This document shows, piece after piece, positions 24,045 through 38,100 of a stretch of DNA of 64,000 nucleotides. The DNA is taken from positions 25,605,618-25,669,617 of the forward strand of contig OZ024809.1 in the NCBI GenBank assembly GCA_964017045.1, in the 5' to 3' direction. The notes beneath the pieces were generated by a model. The model had not been told where the DNA came from. It saw nothing but the letters and a program-made list of their open reading frames with translations, and ran no database searches. Numbering within the stretch: position 1 is the stretch's first letter; each line of letters opens with the position of its first letter. The DNA is from Omphiscola glabra. Taxonomy: Eukaryota > Mollusca > Gastropoda > Lymnaeidae. The translations under genes were made by a program, and so were the position numbers.

Positions 24045-24427
24045 CAGGTGTTCCCAAACCCTGGCCCAGGGGTCACTTGTGGTCCGTCAGCTTCCAGAAA
24101 GTGGCCCGCGAGGCCTGTATATTTACTACACTGTATATTCTTTATTACTCTATATTTACTACACTGTATATTCTATATTACTCTATATTTACTACACTGT
24201 ATATTCTTTATTACTCTATATTTACTACACTGTATATTCTATATTACTCTATATTTACTACACTGTATATTCTATATTACTCTATATTTAATACACTGTA
24301 TAGTCTATTACTCTATATTTCCTTTCCTGTATTGATAAACATTTATAATTTTATAACGTTGTGGCCCGGTTATTTACCAACAAATAATTAGATAATTCCC
24401 TCTGCTTGAAAAGCTTGGGAACCACTG
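24045..24427. mobile_element. hAT-like MITE with internal 33-bp tandem repeat
   Basis: Left end CAGGTGTTCCCAAACCCTGG and right end GCTTGGGAACCACTG are imperfect inverted repeats of the hAT type, with subterminal GTGGCCCG motifs near both sides. The interior (24118-24312) is five to six copies of a 33-bp unit (TTTACTACACTGTATATTCT plus spacer). No clear TSD. A partial duplicate of the left end lies at 24030. Confidence 0.65.
24118..24312. repeat. 33-bp tandem repeat inside a hAT-like element
   Basis: Period 33 (a multiple of three) leaves frames open on the + strand; these are artefacts. Confidence 0.88.
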
Positions 24428-24524
24428 ATATATGCCTATATCATATATAATCTATTGATGAAACAGTTGGGGGGGGGGTGTCATTTTATAAAACTTTATA
24501 AACCCCAAAAAACGTAAGCTGCAC

Positions 24525-24605
24525 AACAAATAGTTGTGACCACAGGCCACCAACAATGAGTTGTGACCACTGGCCACCAACAATGAGTTGTGACCACTGA
24601 CGCTG
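24525..24605. repeat. 27-bp tandem repeat, 3 copies
   Basis: Copies of GTTGTGACCACTGGCCACCA plus spacer. Confidence 0.8.
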
Positions 24606-25811
24606 GCCACCCAAACCTCCAGTAGCACGCGGACCAATCGTTTGTCAGTGTCAGATCTAGATCGGTTGTTGTCATGCCAACATCCAAAATGAGGTGGGCG
24701 GTGGAGTTGATTACCTCTGAAAGCGTCCAATATAAATCATTCATTAGTTTGCACGTTATTCTGACGTCATGGAGGTTTGTGACGTCAGCGAGCATGCGCT
24801 CTAGACACTAGATCGTCAAGGTAAAATATTTAGTCTAATTGAAGTCACTCTCAATACAAACAAATATATGATATGTTTATATACTTGCATTGTTAATTGT
24901 TTACCAAACTAAGCAATAATTTGGTGTGTTGACACACAGTATCGCCACTGTTGCCATTGTTCCATCAAACAAAGCTCGCATTTTATATCAATTACCATTT
25001 TGTAATACTCTACACAAATATTCTTTGAAAAAATCAATAATCGGAAAAATCGATATGAGAGTGAACAATAACCAATAGGTCCATAGGTCACTCCATCTCA
25101 GTCGGAGTTCATATTTGACTTTCAAATTCTGTAGCTCACCTCTACGTGTGCACTCGACACCTGTATCGAGAAATGTGCGGCAAAAAAGGTTAAACTTTTA
25201 AGGTTCTCATGTAATGATAGCGTTACTCACCTGAGATGCAGAGGTTCTAATCACATAGTTCAATATTTGAGCGGTAGGAAGCACATGCCGATGACACACG
25301 TAATGTGTTTAGAGAGCTGAACTAGGAGGAAAAGTTAACCGGTAGTCGAACTGTGTCACATTGCCGTGTGCTGACCTGAATAACATTACTTTGACGGTAA
25401 CTGGATTAGCGTGTGGTTGGGGGTGGGGGGTGGGGGGTCATTACAGGTGACAGCGTCAATGGAAATTATTACGCTAAAACATGTATCCGTTATTGTAGCC
25501 CCCAACCCCACTCCCGGGCCAATCAGTTACAAAGTAAACATTTCTTCAAAATTGAATTATTAACAGTTAATCTAATCTTATAATCCCATTGCTTACTTTT
25601 CATGACAATTGTCAGATAGAAATACAATTGAAGTACAGTCATTACAGCAATGTCATCGATGAACAAGTGGTGGGTAAATAGTTTTAAATTAACCATAGCC
25701 CCCCCCCCCCTTTTTTTAAATCACTGTCTCCATTAGACGCACATGTATCTTAAAGCAGTCATTTGGCTATCGTGTTTTTGAAACCGTGTTTTTATTCATC
25801 TTTAAACGCTT
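24606..25811. other. unassigned interval
   Basis: Contains G- and C-runs (25420-25438, 25698-25710). No exon, RNA gene or transposon end identified. Confidence 0.4.
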
Positions 25812-28800
25812 TTATGTAACTTCTATTGTCACTGATGTGGTTGTATATGTTATGTAACTTCTATTGTCACTGATGTGGTTGTATATGTTATGTAACTTCC
25901 CCTGTCACTGATGTGGTTGTATATCTTATGTAACTTCACTTGTCACTGATGTGGTTGTATATCTTATGTAACTTCACTTGTCACTGATGTGGTTGTATAT
26001 GTTATGTAACTTCACTTGTCACTAATGTGGTTGTATATGTTATGTAACTTCCCCTGTCACTGATGTGGTTGTATATCTTATGTAACTTCACTTGTCACTG
26101 ATGTGGTTGTATATCTTATGTAACTTCACTTGTCACTGATGTGGTTGTATATCTTATGTAACTTCCCCTGTCACTGATGTGGTTGTATATCTTATGTAAC
26201 TTCACTTGTCACTGATGTGGTTGTATATCTTATGTAACTTCACTTGTCACTAATGTGGTTGTATATCTTATGTAACTTCACTTGTCACTGATGTGGTTGT
26301 ATATCTTATGTAACTTCACTTGTCACTAATGTGGTTGTATATCTTATGTAACTTCACTTGTCACTGATGTGGTTGTATATCTTATGTAACTTCACTTGTC
26401 ACTAATGTGGTTGTATATCTTATGTAACTTCACTTGTCACTAATGTGGTTGTATATCTTATGTAACTTCACTTGTCACTAATGTGGTTGTATATCTTATG
26501 TAACTTCACTTGTCACTGATGTGGTTGTATATCTTATGTAACTTCACTTGTCACTAATGTGGTTGTATATGTTATGTAACTTCACTTGTCACTGATGTGG
26601 TTGTATATGTTATGTAACTTCTATTGTCACTGATGTGGTTGTATATGTTATGTAACTTCTATTGTCACTGATGTGGTTGTATATGTTATGTAACTTCACT
26701 TGTCACTAATGTGGTTGTATATGTTATGTAACTTCTATTGTCACTAATGTGGTTGTATATGTTATGTAACTTCACTTGTCACTAATGTGGTTGTATATGT
26801 TATGTAACTTCTATTGTCACTGATGTGGTTGTATATGTTATGTAACTTCTATTGTCACTGATGTGGTTGTATATGTTATGTAACTTCTATTGTCACTGAT
26901 GTGGTTGTATATCTTATGTAACTTCACTTGTCACTAATGTGGTTGTATATGTTATGTAACTTCACTTGTCACTGATGTGGTTGTATATGTTATGTAACTT
27001 CTATTGTCACTGATGTGGTTGTATATGTTATGTAACTTCTATTGTCACTGATGTGGTTGTATATGTTATGTAACTTCCCCTGTCACTGATGTGGTTGTAT
27101 ATCTTATGTAACTTCACTTGTCACTGATGTGGTTGTATATCTTATGTAACTTCACTTGTCACTGATGTGGTTGTATATGTTATGTAACTTCACTTGTCAC
27201 TAATGTGGTTGTATATGTTATGTAACTTCCCCTGTCACTGATGTGGTTGTATATCTTATGTAACTTCACTTGTCACTGATGTGGTTGTATATCTTATGTA
27301 ACTTCCCCTGTCACTGATGTGGTTGTATATCTTATGTAACTTCACTTGTCACTGATGTGGTTGTATATCTTATGTAACTTCACTTGTCACTGATGTGGTT
27401 GTATATCTTATGTAACTTCACTTGTCACTGATGTGGTTGTATATCTTATGTAACTTCACTTGTCACTGATGTGGTTGTATATGTTATGTAACTTCCCCTG
27501 TCACTGATGTGGTTGTATATCTTATGTAACTTCACTTGTCACTGATGTGGTTGTATATCTTATGTAACTTCACTTGTCACTGATGTGGTTGTATATGTTA
27601 TGTAACTTCACTTGTCACTAATGTGGTTGTATATGTTATGTAACTTCCCCTGTCACTGATGTGGTTGTATATCTTATGTAACTTCACTTGTCACTGATGT
27701 GGTTGTATATCTTATGTAACTTCCCCTGTCACTGATGTGGTTGTATATCTTATGTAACTTCACTTGTCACTAATGTGGTTGTATATCTTATGTAACTTCA
27801 CTTGTCACTGATGTGGTTGTATATCTTATGTAACTTCACTTGTCACTGATGTGGTTGTATATCTTATGTAACTTCACTTGTCACTGATGTGGTTGTATAT
27901 CTTATGTAACTTCACTTGTCACTAATGTGGTTGTATATCTTATGTAACTTCACTTGTCACTGATGTGGTTGTATATCTTATGTAACTTCCCCTGTCACTG
28001 ATGTGGTTGTATATCTTATGTAACTTCACTTGTCACTGATGTGGTTGTATATCTTATGTAACTTCACTTGTCACTGATGTGGTTGTATATCTTATGTAAC
28101 TTCACTTGTCACTGATGTGGTTGTATATCTTATGTAACTTCACTTGTCACTGATGTGGTTGTATATCTTATGTAACTTCACTTGTCACTGATGTGGTTGT
28201 ATATCTTATGTAACTTCACTTGTCACTAATGTGGTTGTATATCTTATGTAACTTCACTTGTCACTGATGTGGTTTTATATCTTATGTAACTTCACTTGTC
28301 ACTGATGTGGTTGTATATCTTATGTAACTTCTATTGTCACTAATGTGGTTGTATATCTTATGTAACTTCACTTGTCACTGATGTGGTTGTATATCTTATG
28401 TAACTTCACTTGTCACTAATGTGGTTGTATATCTTATGTAACTTCACTTGTCACTGATGTGGTTGTATATCTTATGTAACTTCACTTGTCACTAATGTGG
28501 TTGTATATCTTATGTAACTTCACTTGTCACTAATGTGGTTGTATATCTTATGTAACTTCACTTGTCACTGATGTGGTTGTATATCTTATGTAACTTCACT
28601 TGTCACTAATGTGGTTGTATATCTTATGTAACTTCACTTGTCACTAATGTGGTTGTATATGTTATGTAACTTCACTTGTCACTGATGTGGTTGTATATCT
28701 TATGTAATTTCACTTGTCACTAATGTGGTTGTATATGTTATGTAACTTCACTTGTCACTAATGTGGTTGTATATCTTATGTAACTTCACTTGTCACTAAT

Positions 28801-28854
28801 GTGGTTGTATATGTTATGTAACTTCACTTGTCACTGATGTGGTTTTATATCTTA
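25812..28854. repeat. 38-bp minisatellite, about 80 copies, with higher-order structure
   Basis: The unit contains GTCACTGATGTGGTTGTATA. Three sites vary in combination: CTATT/CCCCT/CACTT, GATG/AATG and CTTATG/GTTATG. The same ordered series of variants recurs near 25890, 27067 and 27490, so multi-unit blocks have been duplicated. Nearly no indels. It is the largest array here. Confidence 0.97.
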
Positions 28855-29040
28855 GCAGTGTTAAAACATGCGTTGAAATGTATGAAGATTTAATGCAAAG
28901 TCGATGAGCCAGTGAGTAGAGTTTAGGTTGACAGCTTAAATTTAATACACTTTTAAAATTTTGTTCAATTTGTTCTTGCACTCTTGACCTGATCGCAATT
29001 TTCAGACTAACGCACATTAAATAATATATACCTATAATGT

Positions 29041-29445
29041 ATGCTGCTCTCCTCTCTTTCTCCGTCGCCCTCTCTCTGTAACTTTCTAGCTCTCTCTCAC
29101 TCTATCTCTTTGTCACTGTATATCTCTCTCCTTCCCTCCTCCCTTCCCTCTCTCTGTCTCTCTCGCTCTCTCTCCCTCTCTCTCTCCCTCCCCTCTCTCT
29201 GTCTCTCTCTCCCTCCCTCCCTCTCTCTCCCTCCCTCCCTCCTCCCTCCCCTCTCTCTGTCTCTCTCTCCCTCCCTCTCTCTCTCTCCCTCCCTCCCTCC
29301 TCCCTCCCCTCTCTCTGTCTCTCTCTCCCTCTCCCTCCCTCCTCCCTCCCCCCTCTCTCTCTCCCCCTCTCTCTCTCCCCCTCTCTCTCCCCCTCTCTCT
29401 CCCTTCTTCCCTCCTTCCTCCCCCCTCTCTCTCTCTCTTCCCTTT
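29041..29445. repeat. CT/CCCT-rich microsatellite tract
   Basis: About 400 bp of almost pure pyrimidine on the + strand (CTCTCTCCCTCCCTCC patterns). The 135-codon Ser/Leu/Pro frame across it is an artefact. Confidence 0.95.
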
Positions 29446-29584
29446 TAAATCCCCACCAATTATTTTTAATTTCAGATTGGTAAGATCTTAATATGAAACA
29501 TTGTTTTTCTTAGATTATTGATCAATCCGTCTTCGAGTCAGCCAGCCAAGACCAGTACATCCATTGTTTCTGTCAGTCTTGCAT

Positions 29585-29895
29585 TGACCAAGCGCCACTC
29601 ACAGAGCCAGGTTTAGAACATTGGATAAATTGCTTGTCCCATGTCTCACACTGTGCCACAAACAGAGCCAGGTTTGGAACATTGAATAAATTGCTTGTCC
29701 CATGTCTCACACTGTGACACAAACAGAGCCAGGTTTAGAACATTGGATAAATTGCTTGTCCCATGTCTCACACTGTGCCACAAACAGAGCCAGGTTTAGA
29801 ACATTGGATAAATTGCTTGTCCCATGTCTCACACTGTGCCACAAACAGAGCCAGGTTTAGAAAATTGGATAAATTGCTTGTCCCATGTCTCACTA
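29585..29895. repeat. 61-bp tandem repeat, about 5 copies
   Basis: The unit contains CAGAGCCAGGTTTAGAACAT; ATGTCTCAC starts at 29641 and 29702 give the period. Confidence 0.9.
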
Positions 29896-32098
29896 TGTGC
29901 CGCAAGAAAGGCTGATGAAATGAGACCGGATTGATAGCGTTGTCGCATTGCAGAGTAGGCAATTAGGCCACTTGTGTACCTTTAGCACTGTGGTCTTCAA
30001 TTCCTCCATAAAAATTGAATATATTTATGTACATAAATAATTGGGTTAAAAATATTATATTTTACTATAATATTTTTTCACCAAGCAAAACTTGATAGTA
30101 TTAAATACCTCGGTTACTTTGTGCGTTCATCGATTCAATGGGATATCCTAATGTTTATGTGTTGCGTGCATAATTTACTGTGTTACGCCTGTTGCTCTGC
30201 TCATTCCAGGACTCATTTACCGCAATTATTTACGATGCTATCCTAAATTTAACTGTTGCCCCAAACCTGCAGGAAGGAAATTTTTGGAACGGCCCAGTTT
30301 ACCATGTATGACAATTTTTTTAATTCATGTTTTTTCTTCAAATTTGGCCTGCCTGGTCAAGACAGACCTTCCTCGTGAGTTGTGGTGGTCTGAAACAACA
30401 GAAACATCACGCCACCAGCGCTCGTTTCATTTGGGGAGATTCTGTTAGATCTGTGCTTTTAGCAGACGTTCAGAAATCAATGTTAATACATTATCATAAA
30501 CTACTTGTCGAAAAAATTCATGGAGAAATGAAATTATTGGGAGGTTTCTAATCAAATATAACGACTCCAACTTTGCCAAGTCTTTAAAAAAAATTCTATC
30601 TTGTGAGAAAAAAACTGTTACAGTTCCAGAGTCGTACTAAACGGGAGGGGGCAAAGGGGGGCATATAACCCGGACGCCTTAATCAAGGGGCGCAAGGAAG
30701 TCCTAATTGGCCCTAAATTTTTTGTCATGGGACCAACATTCAGTGTTCACCCGGGGCGCAGCTTGTCTTAGGCAGGGCCCTAGTTCCATAATCGCCAATG
30801 TCAAATTTGTAAATAGAAATGATCCGATTTGTTCAGATGTTTTTGAAGCTTTATAGACTGCTATATTGAACATCTCAAGTTCCATTTGATGAGTGTTCCT
30901 CTTCCTGTTGTGCCAGGTCAATGGGGGTGTCAGCAGTCTTTGTGGGTTTCATGACGCTTGAAATAATATATTCTCTCGTCTGCTGTCAGAGATGTTAACA
31001 TACCAACACACATTTCTTCTTCAGCTTTAAAATGGTGTAAGGAATTTTTTGCTTTAAAATTGAGAACAAAGTAACTGCACATAACTATGGAACTGATGAA
31101 TTAAACACACCTTATGGGAACACCATAACACCAAAACACCTTAAAAGAACACCATAACACGTACACACCATAACACCAACACACCTTAAAGGAACACCAT
31201 AACACGTACACACCTTAAGGGAACACCATAACAACGCACAACTACAACACATCATTTTAAAGTAAAATCAACACCATTATCTGGTTCCCTGTGTTATAAA
31301 AAGACTTTGATGGTGTGAGTCGTGTGTTGCCATGGAGATGTGTTAGGAGATTAGAACAATCAGGAAATAAAAAATTCTCTGCAAGCACACAGCGTAAATG
31401 TTCAATTTCCTCCCCCCCCCCCCCCCAATAGAAATGGATTAAAATAAAAGAAAAACAGCTAACGTCATTGTTAAAGTAGTCACAGATGGTCGCACTTCGA
31501 TCTGCCTGCGCCCACACCCGACCCCCCTTTCCAGACATTAGAAATATCTATACCACGTGGTGCGGTTGTAAGTTTTAATCTTTAAGACGTTTTCGAAAAA
31601 ACTAAAAATTGCAGTTCATCATGTGAAAGTTGGTCAATACACGAGCTACACAGTGAGGGAGCGCGTGCTGGACACGTCACAGAACATTGGACAAACTGCT
31701 TAGAGAGTGCTTGAATAGCACACGAGAACACAGTCTAGCAACTTTAAATAGGACGTTATTTTGTCTGTTGAAAATCAACAGTTGCTTTTGTAGTCTATTT
31801 GTTGTCTTTTTAAGAAGATTAACATATAGAAAAGTTTTAGGGGTTTTTAAAGGAACTAAACGACCAATGATTCCAAGGAGACTCTGGTGACAAGACATTT
31901 TTTCGATATATAATCCCCATTTTCTGAATTTGACATACTTGTTATAATAATTATTTTTTTAAAAATCAAATTGTTATTTGAGTGAAATGTTCGCTTGATA
32001 GAAGTTCTGGAATCTGGTGCGTACAATACTAGGTGTGACAACACAACCATTTGCGTACAACACTAGATGTGACAACACTACCATCTCAGCAGTGGACA
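29896..32098. other. upstream region of the glycosyltransferase-like gene
   Basis: Includes an ACACCATAACACC-rich degenerate repeat (31105-31235) and a C-run (31411-31427), and a fragment near 30645-30720 (GGGGGCAAAGGGGGGCATAT) like the interior of the GGCGTAGC MITE family. The promoter of the gene starting at 32099 should lie at its right end, but I see no unambiguous core element. Confidence 0.4.
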
Positions 32099-32197
32099 AT
32101 GGGCAGATCATTTTCCCCTAGGGCTGTTGTCAACTACGCAGTATTTGGCTTTTTTTTACTTCTTGGATACAAAATTTTCCTTGGCGGTAATGACAAG
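32099..32197 (+). CDS. glycosyltransferase-like gene, exon 1 (start, signal-anchor)
   Basis: The ATG lies in a good initiation context (GACAATGG). 33 codons, beginning MGRSFSPRAVVNYAVFGFFL, then a hydrophobic run ending in ...GGNDK. Donor AAG|GTAAGT. Confidence 0.82.
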
Positions 32198-35100
32198 GTA
32201 AGTATCGATTTGACAAAGTCGATGTCATAGTCTCGACGTTAAAATCGTATTGACATTTGGCTATGATCTTTAAATTTGTCAGAATCATTCAACACCAGAG
32301 GCTTCTGAAGCTGTGTGTCATGATAGCCCCAAAGCTTATCGTAGGATTTTGGTAGAACGGAATACTAATCTATGTTAAAATGGTTCCAGTATATTACCTA
32401 AGAGGTTACAAAGTAAAATGAGACCTTTATTATAAGCTAAGATACCATTCTTTTATTGATCCAAATGAATGGAAATGTTTTGTTTTTTTAATTGAAATGT
32501 AAATATTCATTTTCAGCACATAAATAAATAAATATTTTAACCAAGACAACATTTTACAATTACAACAATTTAAGCACAAGACATCTAAAGTATTTCTCTA
32601 GCGTAGAAATCTGCCACCAATGAGCTCCTTTAGTGACAATAATGACTTAATTAATGATCATCAAGAATTGGTAACTGCTTGGGGAGCATGCAGACTGGGG
32701 AACAACATTTTTAAATATATTTTTCGGTCATAAATTTAAGAGAAAGAATTCTACCTGAGATGATTTTAGTTATGCGTGATGAACAGGGTGGGATGTAAGG
32801 TGGGATGTACGGTGGGAAGTAGGGTGGGATGTTTCATTAAAAAAATAGTTTTACAACAGCATTAAAAAAATAGTTCTTTAAGGGAATGATCTTTAGTTTG
32901 TGTGGTATTATTATTTTCTTGATTAGTCTCTTTAATCTGTGTTTGATGTCAGCCGATGAAGTCCCACTCAAGCAGGTAATAATAAAGTTCAGTAGGTTTC
33001 CAATTGTTGCACTGTAGAAAAGTTCAAAAATTGTTTTTTTATGTCGAAATTGTGCAATTTTTAATATTGAAAATTGTTTGCTTGATTTTTTAATACAGAA
33101 TTTGGTCGTGATCATGTCATGGCCGCTTATTATTATTGACACATAGGTACTTATATGTCTCTACTTGTTCTATATGGTGACACATAGGTACTTATATATC
33201 GCTACTTGTTCTATATGGTGGCACATAGGTACTTATATATATCTACTTGTTCTATATGGTGGCACATAGGTACTTATATATCTCTACTTGTTCTATATGG
33301 TGGCACATAGGTACTTATATATCGCTACTTGTTCTATATGGTGGCACATAGGTACTTATATATATCTACTTGTTCTATATGGTGGCACATAGGTACTTAT
33401 ATATCTCTACTTGTTCTATATGGTGACACATAGGTACTTATATATCGCTACTTGTTCTATATGGTGACACATAGGTACTTATATATCGCTACTTGTTCTA
33501 TATGGTGGTACATAGGTACTTATATATCTCTACTTGTTCTATATGGTGGCACATAGGTACTTATATATCTCTACTTGTTCTTTCTCTACTTTGATTTTTT
33601 ATTACGAGATCTGCAGTTGTTCGCAAAGAAAAATATTTCTTTCCTTTTTGAGCCATTTATTTGAAGAACATATTCATCGCACCAACTGATAAAATGTGTC
33701 ACTAGATTGTGGTGTAAGCTTTACTCTTCAGATACTAAACCAACGATGGTGCCAGCATCAGCACATTTAATGATAGGAACGTTGCTGTTGATACCTCTGG
33801 ATACCTTTAGTATATCTTGTATAGGAGGGAGAGAACGCAGCCTTGTTTCATCCCGGGACCCATGTTTCTAGTTAATGATATTTGTTCATTCACTTTGACA
33901 AAGTGTGGGCGATTTGTTGAAAAGTTCAGTATACACGCCTGAATATTTGCAATTACACCTAACGAAGAAAGCTTTTTAATCATAAGGTTTGGTTGGATAG
34001 TGTTAAATGTTGACGAGAAGTCTTGGAAAAGCAATCTAGCTTATTTTTAGGACTGTCTAGGTCACTGGTCGGCTAACTCATTTGTCAAAAGAGCCAAAAA
34101 TCAACCGATTACAATGAACATAAATTTATATAATAATTTCTTGCATACATCATTATTGTGAGTCGTAGAATTTCAGTTATTACTTGAGTTATTTCTTTAG
34201 TCGCAGGATTTTTGTGAAAAGTTGGAAACCAATGCATATAAAAGGACATTAAGATAAGTCGCTCTTTTATTTATTCAGAAAAGTTCGGATCCCTTCCGGG
34301 ACATAACTAATGATCATCCCAAAAATGTAAGAGGACAGTCCGAGAACTCGAAACATATCCGACCGGATGAGCTACCAGGAGCTGATTACAAAGGTCAGGG
34401 ACACGAAGGGGTAAGCTTGAAAAGAGACAGCCCAAACAACATTATTGACCTTGATCAAACAGCACAAACCACATTAGTGACTTCGACCAAATTGATTGAT
34501 TGGATAATCCTTAATGAAATAGTGGGACATACTTTTAATGGAAAAGGGATTCTAAAAATGCACAGACGGTTATAAGATTGTTAATTAATATGTTTAAGAT
34601 ATGGCTCGTTAGATGAACAAAGGAATGAATTAAACCAGGATGAAAAGAAAGCGATACCAAAACTATTAACAATATTCAATTGAACTATACTATAACATTT
34701 ATATAACAATACAAAATCAAATATACAAAAATAAAAACTATGGTAGGTTAGCTTACGGCTCAAAAAAAGTACATGATCATATTACGCCAATACACAAATC
34801 TTATTACACCAATATATAAATCTTATTACACAATACATAAGTCTTATTTATTACTTATTACACCAATCCATAATCTTATTACACCAATACATAAATCGTG
34901 TTACACCAACACGTACATTTTGGCCATTGTCGTTTTTTTTGTATTTCAGAAAGTGGAAGAAGAAAGAGACCCCATAGACGTAGGAGACTTGCCCAAAGAT
35001 CTGGCCAATGACGAGACAGACGAGAAGTTACAGCAAAAAGAAAAGGCAATGCCATGTGTCATCTATTAATTAGGTCAAGCAGACGATCTATTTTGTGGTT

Positions 35101-38100
35101 GCGATGTCACTTGACCTTGCAGTGACCATAAAAGCTGCAGACAATAATTGTTTAGACATCGACAGAATTATAATATTTACACACAATTTAAACATTACCA
35201 TTATCAACTAAATTAATAATAAGGTTTTAAATAATTCATTTCTAGTGAAGACAATTTTTGTTTAAACATGCTCGCGGTTTGGGGCAGGTCTGGGGCAGGT
35301 CTGGAAGGAAACGTTCATAAAAATGTCAATTAAAAATAAATCCATTTATTATATCAAAATATTTTGTAGGTAGAGAAATTATTATTGGAGCAATATCAGT
35401 GTTCATTATTCTGTAACTTGCAGGAATACCTACAAGACCAGCTGGACAAACATCAGATTCACCTGGACAAAGAGAAGAAGGCCAGAGATGACGCTTTCCT
35501 GCCCGATGGGGTGGACTGGGAGGTGGAGAAAGAGATGATCAAGAGGAGATCCGCGTTTTTTCAGTCTATCAAAGAGAGGGAGCAGCCGATGGAGGAACAT
35601 GAGTTCAGGGTATGGAGTTATGATTGTATAAAGAGGGGCTTGATAACGGTAATCATTGTGTGAACTGCTGTCAGTGTGTGATCTTTTGAGCAGCGATGAA
35701 TCTTGACCTCATGCAAGTGACAATTTGCGAAGCAAGGCCTCATGTCATTGACAATATGTGCAGTATGACCTTGTGTCATTGACAATGTGGAGAGCATGAC
35801 CTCATGTAGGTGACAATGTATGGGGCATGGCCACATGTAAGTGACAATGTATGGGGCATGGCCACATGTAAGTGACAATGTATGGAGCATGGCCACATGT
35901 AAGTGACAATTATGGGCCATGGCCACATGTAAGGGACAATGTATGGGGCATGGCCACATGTAAGTGACAATGTATGGGGCATGGCCACATGTAAGTGAAA
36001 ATTATGGGGCATGGCCACATGTAAGTGACAATGTATGGGGCATGGCCACATGTAAGTGACAATGTATGGGGCATGGCCACATGTAAGTGACAATGTATGG
36101 GGCATGGCTTCATGTAATTAAAAGTGTGTGGGCCATTTACAACTGGTAAATGACAGAAAGCCAGATCTATATTTTAATCCTTTTATGGTACATCTGTGTG
36201 TCTCGACACATCAGTGACAACAGCTTCCCTAATATCAGACATAATATATGAGACATAAATGGACTTAACTTTAAATATTGAATTAGGTAAAATAATGATG
36301 TTCTGATGTCAGTATTTTGTCTTTGCTGGTGTATTTTTACACTTTAATATCCCAATTATACCTGAGTCGTATCCCAATTATACCTGAGTCGTATCCCAAT
36401 TATTTCTGAGTCGTATCCCAATTATATCTGAAGTAACTTTGAGATATGGGATTAACATCTGATATGTATACGTATATTTTAACATGATGTCGTAACCATT
36501 GCAATTATCCTTGTCCACTAACCCTACACAGGACATGCACGAAGCAGATGACAACTTTGCCTTTGTGACAGCAGGGTCCCACTCCACGTATCCAGCCACC
36601 CTCCAGTTCATCTACTCGATACAGTACTTCTACCCTGACAGTTTGATTGGTATTTATGACATTGGACTAACATCCGATGAAAAAACGTTTGTAAGTAAAC
36701 AAAATCTTGTTGTATGTCATATAACAGAGGTCCCCATCATGTGACCTTTCAAGTAGTTGAATGCAGTTACGTGACCGATTGGTTTAGGTTCGATATATGC
36801 ATGTTTATAGAGGTTCATGCGGTTGTATGTTTGTGTAGAGACACGGAGGAGGACGGTGGTGCTATTGTTTGAGTTGAGTGAGATGGTAGTTGGGGAACAG
36901 AGGTGCTGGGGTTGATGAGGTGGGTAAGATGTAAGCGGGGTACGGAGGTGCTGGAGTGGATGAGGATGGTAAGATGGTATTCGGAGTACGGAGGTGCTGG
37001 GGTGGGTGAGGGTGGTAAGATGGTATTCGGGGTACGGAGGTGCTGGGGTGGGTGAGGGCGGTAAGATGGTATTCGGGGTACGGAGGTGCTGGGGTGGGTG
37101 AGGGTGGTAAGATGGTAGTCGGGGTACAGAGATGCTGGGGTGGATGAGGGTTGTAGGATGGTAGTCGGGGTACGGAGCTGCTGGGGTGGGTGAGGATGGT
37201 AAGATGGTAGTCAGAGTAAGGAGGTGCTGGGGGGTGAGGATGGTAAGATGGTATTCGGGGTACGGAGGTGCTGGGGTGTTTGAGGGTGGTAAGATGGTAT
37301 TCGGGGTACGGAGGTGCTGGTGTGGATGAGGGTGGTAAGATGGTATTCGTCCATCCCAGCATCCCCGTACCTGAAAAACATGAGGTGGGTAAATTATAAT
37401 AACAGATGAGGCATAAGAGAGATCTAGAAAGTATTTACACATTTTGCTGTCTACAGATCAACTCGCTGTGTAATAGCGAGGTTATCAGCATGTGGCTACA
37501 AGTCTGGCCTGAAGAACTCTACAAGATGAGACACCGTGTCTGGAGACCTCTCTTAATTCAGGTAGTCGAGAACATTCACGATCATTTATTGATTGATTTT
37601 TTGAGGTTGGGAGGTTGAATGTTCTTCAATTTAATTGCATAGACGGTTGACAAACACTGCTGAATGCAGACACAATTTTACAGTGTTTAACAAACACTGC
37701 TGAATGCAGACATAGTTTTACAGTGTTTAACAAACACTGCTGAATGCAGACATAATTTTACAGTGTTTGACAAACACTGCTGAATGCAGACATAATTTTA
37801 CAGTGTTTAACAAACACTGCTGAATGCAGACATAATTTTACAGTGTTTAACAAACACTGTTGAATGCAGACACAATTTTACAGTGTTTAACAAACACTGC
37901 TGAATGCAGACATAATTTTACAGTGTTTAACAAACACTGCTGAATGCAGACACAATTTTACAGTGTTTAACAAACACTGCTGAATGCAGACATAATTTTA
38001 CAGTGTTTGACAAACACTGCTGAATGCAGACATAATTTTACAGTGTTTAACAAACACTGCTGAATGCAGACATAATTTTACAGTGTTTAACAAACACTGT

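Noticed and set aside
29041..29448. Ser/Leu/Pro-rich 135-codon protein
   Set aside because: Translation of a CT/CCCT microsatellite.
30327..30551. 74-codon + strand frame, possible gene
   Set aside because: No homology recognised and no splice context; probably chance.
36717..37442. Pro/His-rich 241-codon protein on the - strand
   Set aside because: Read from the 46-bp intronic array of the + strand gene.
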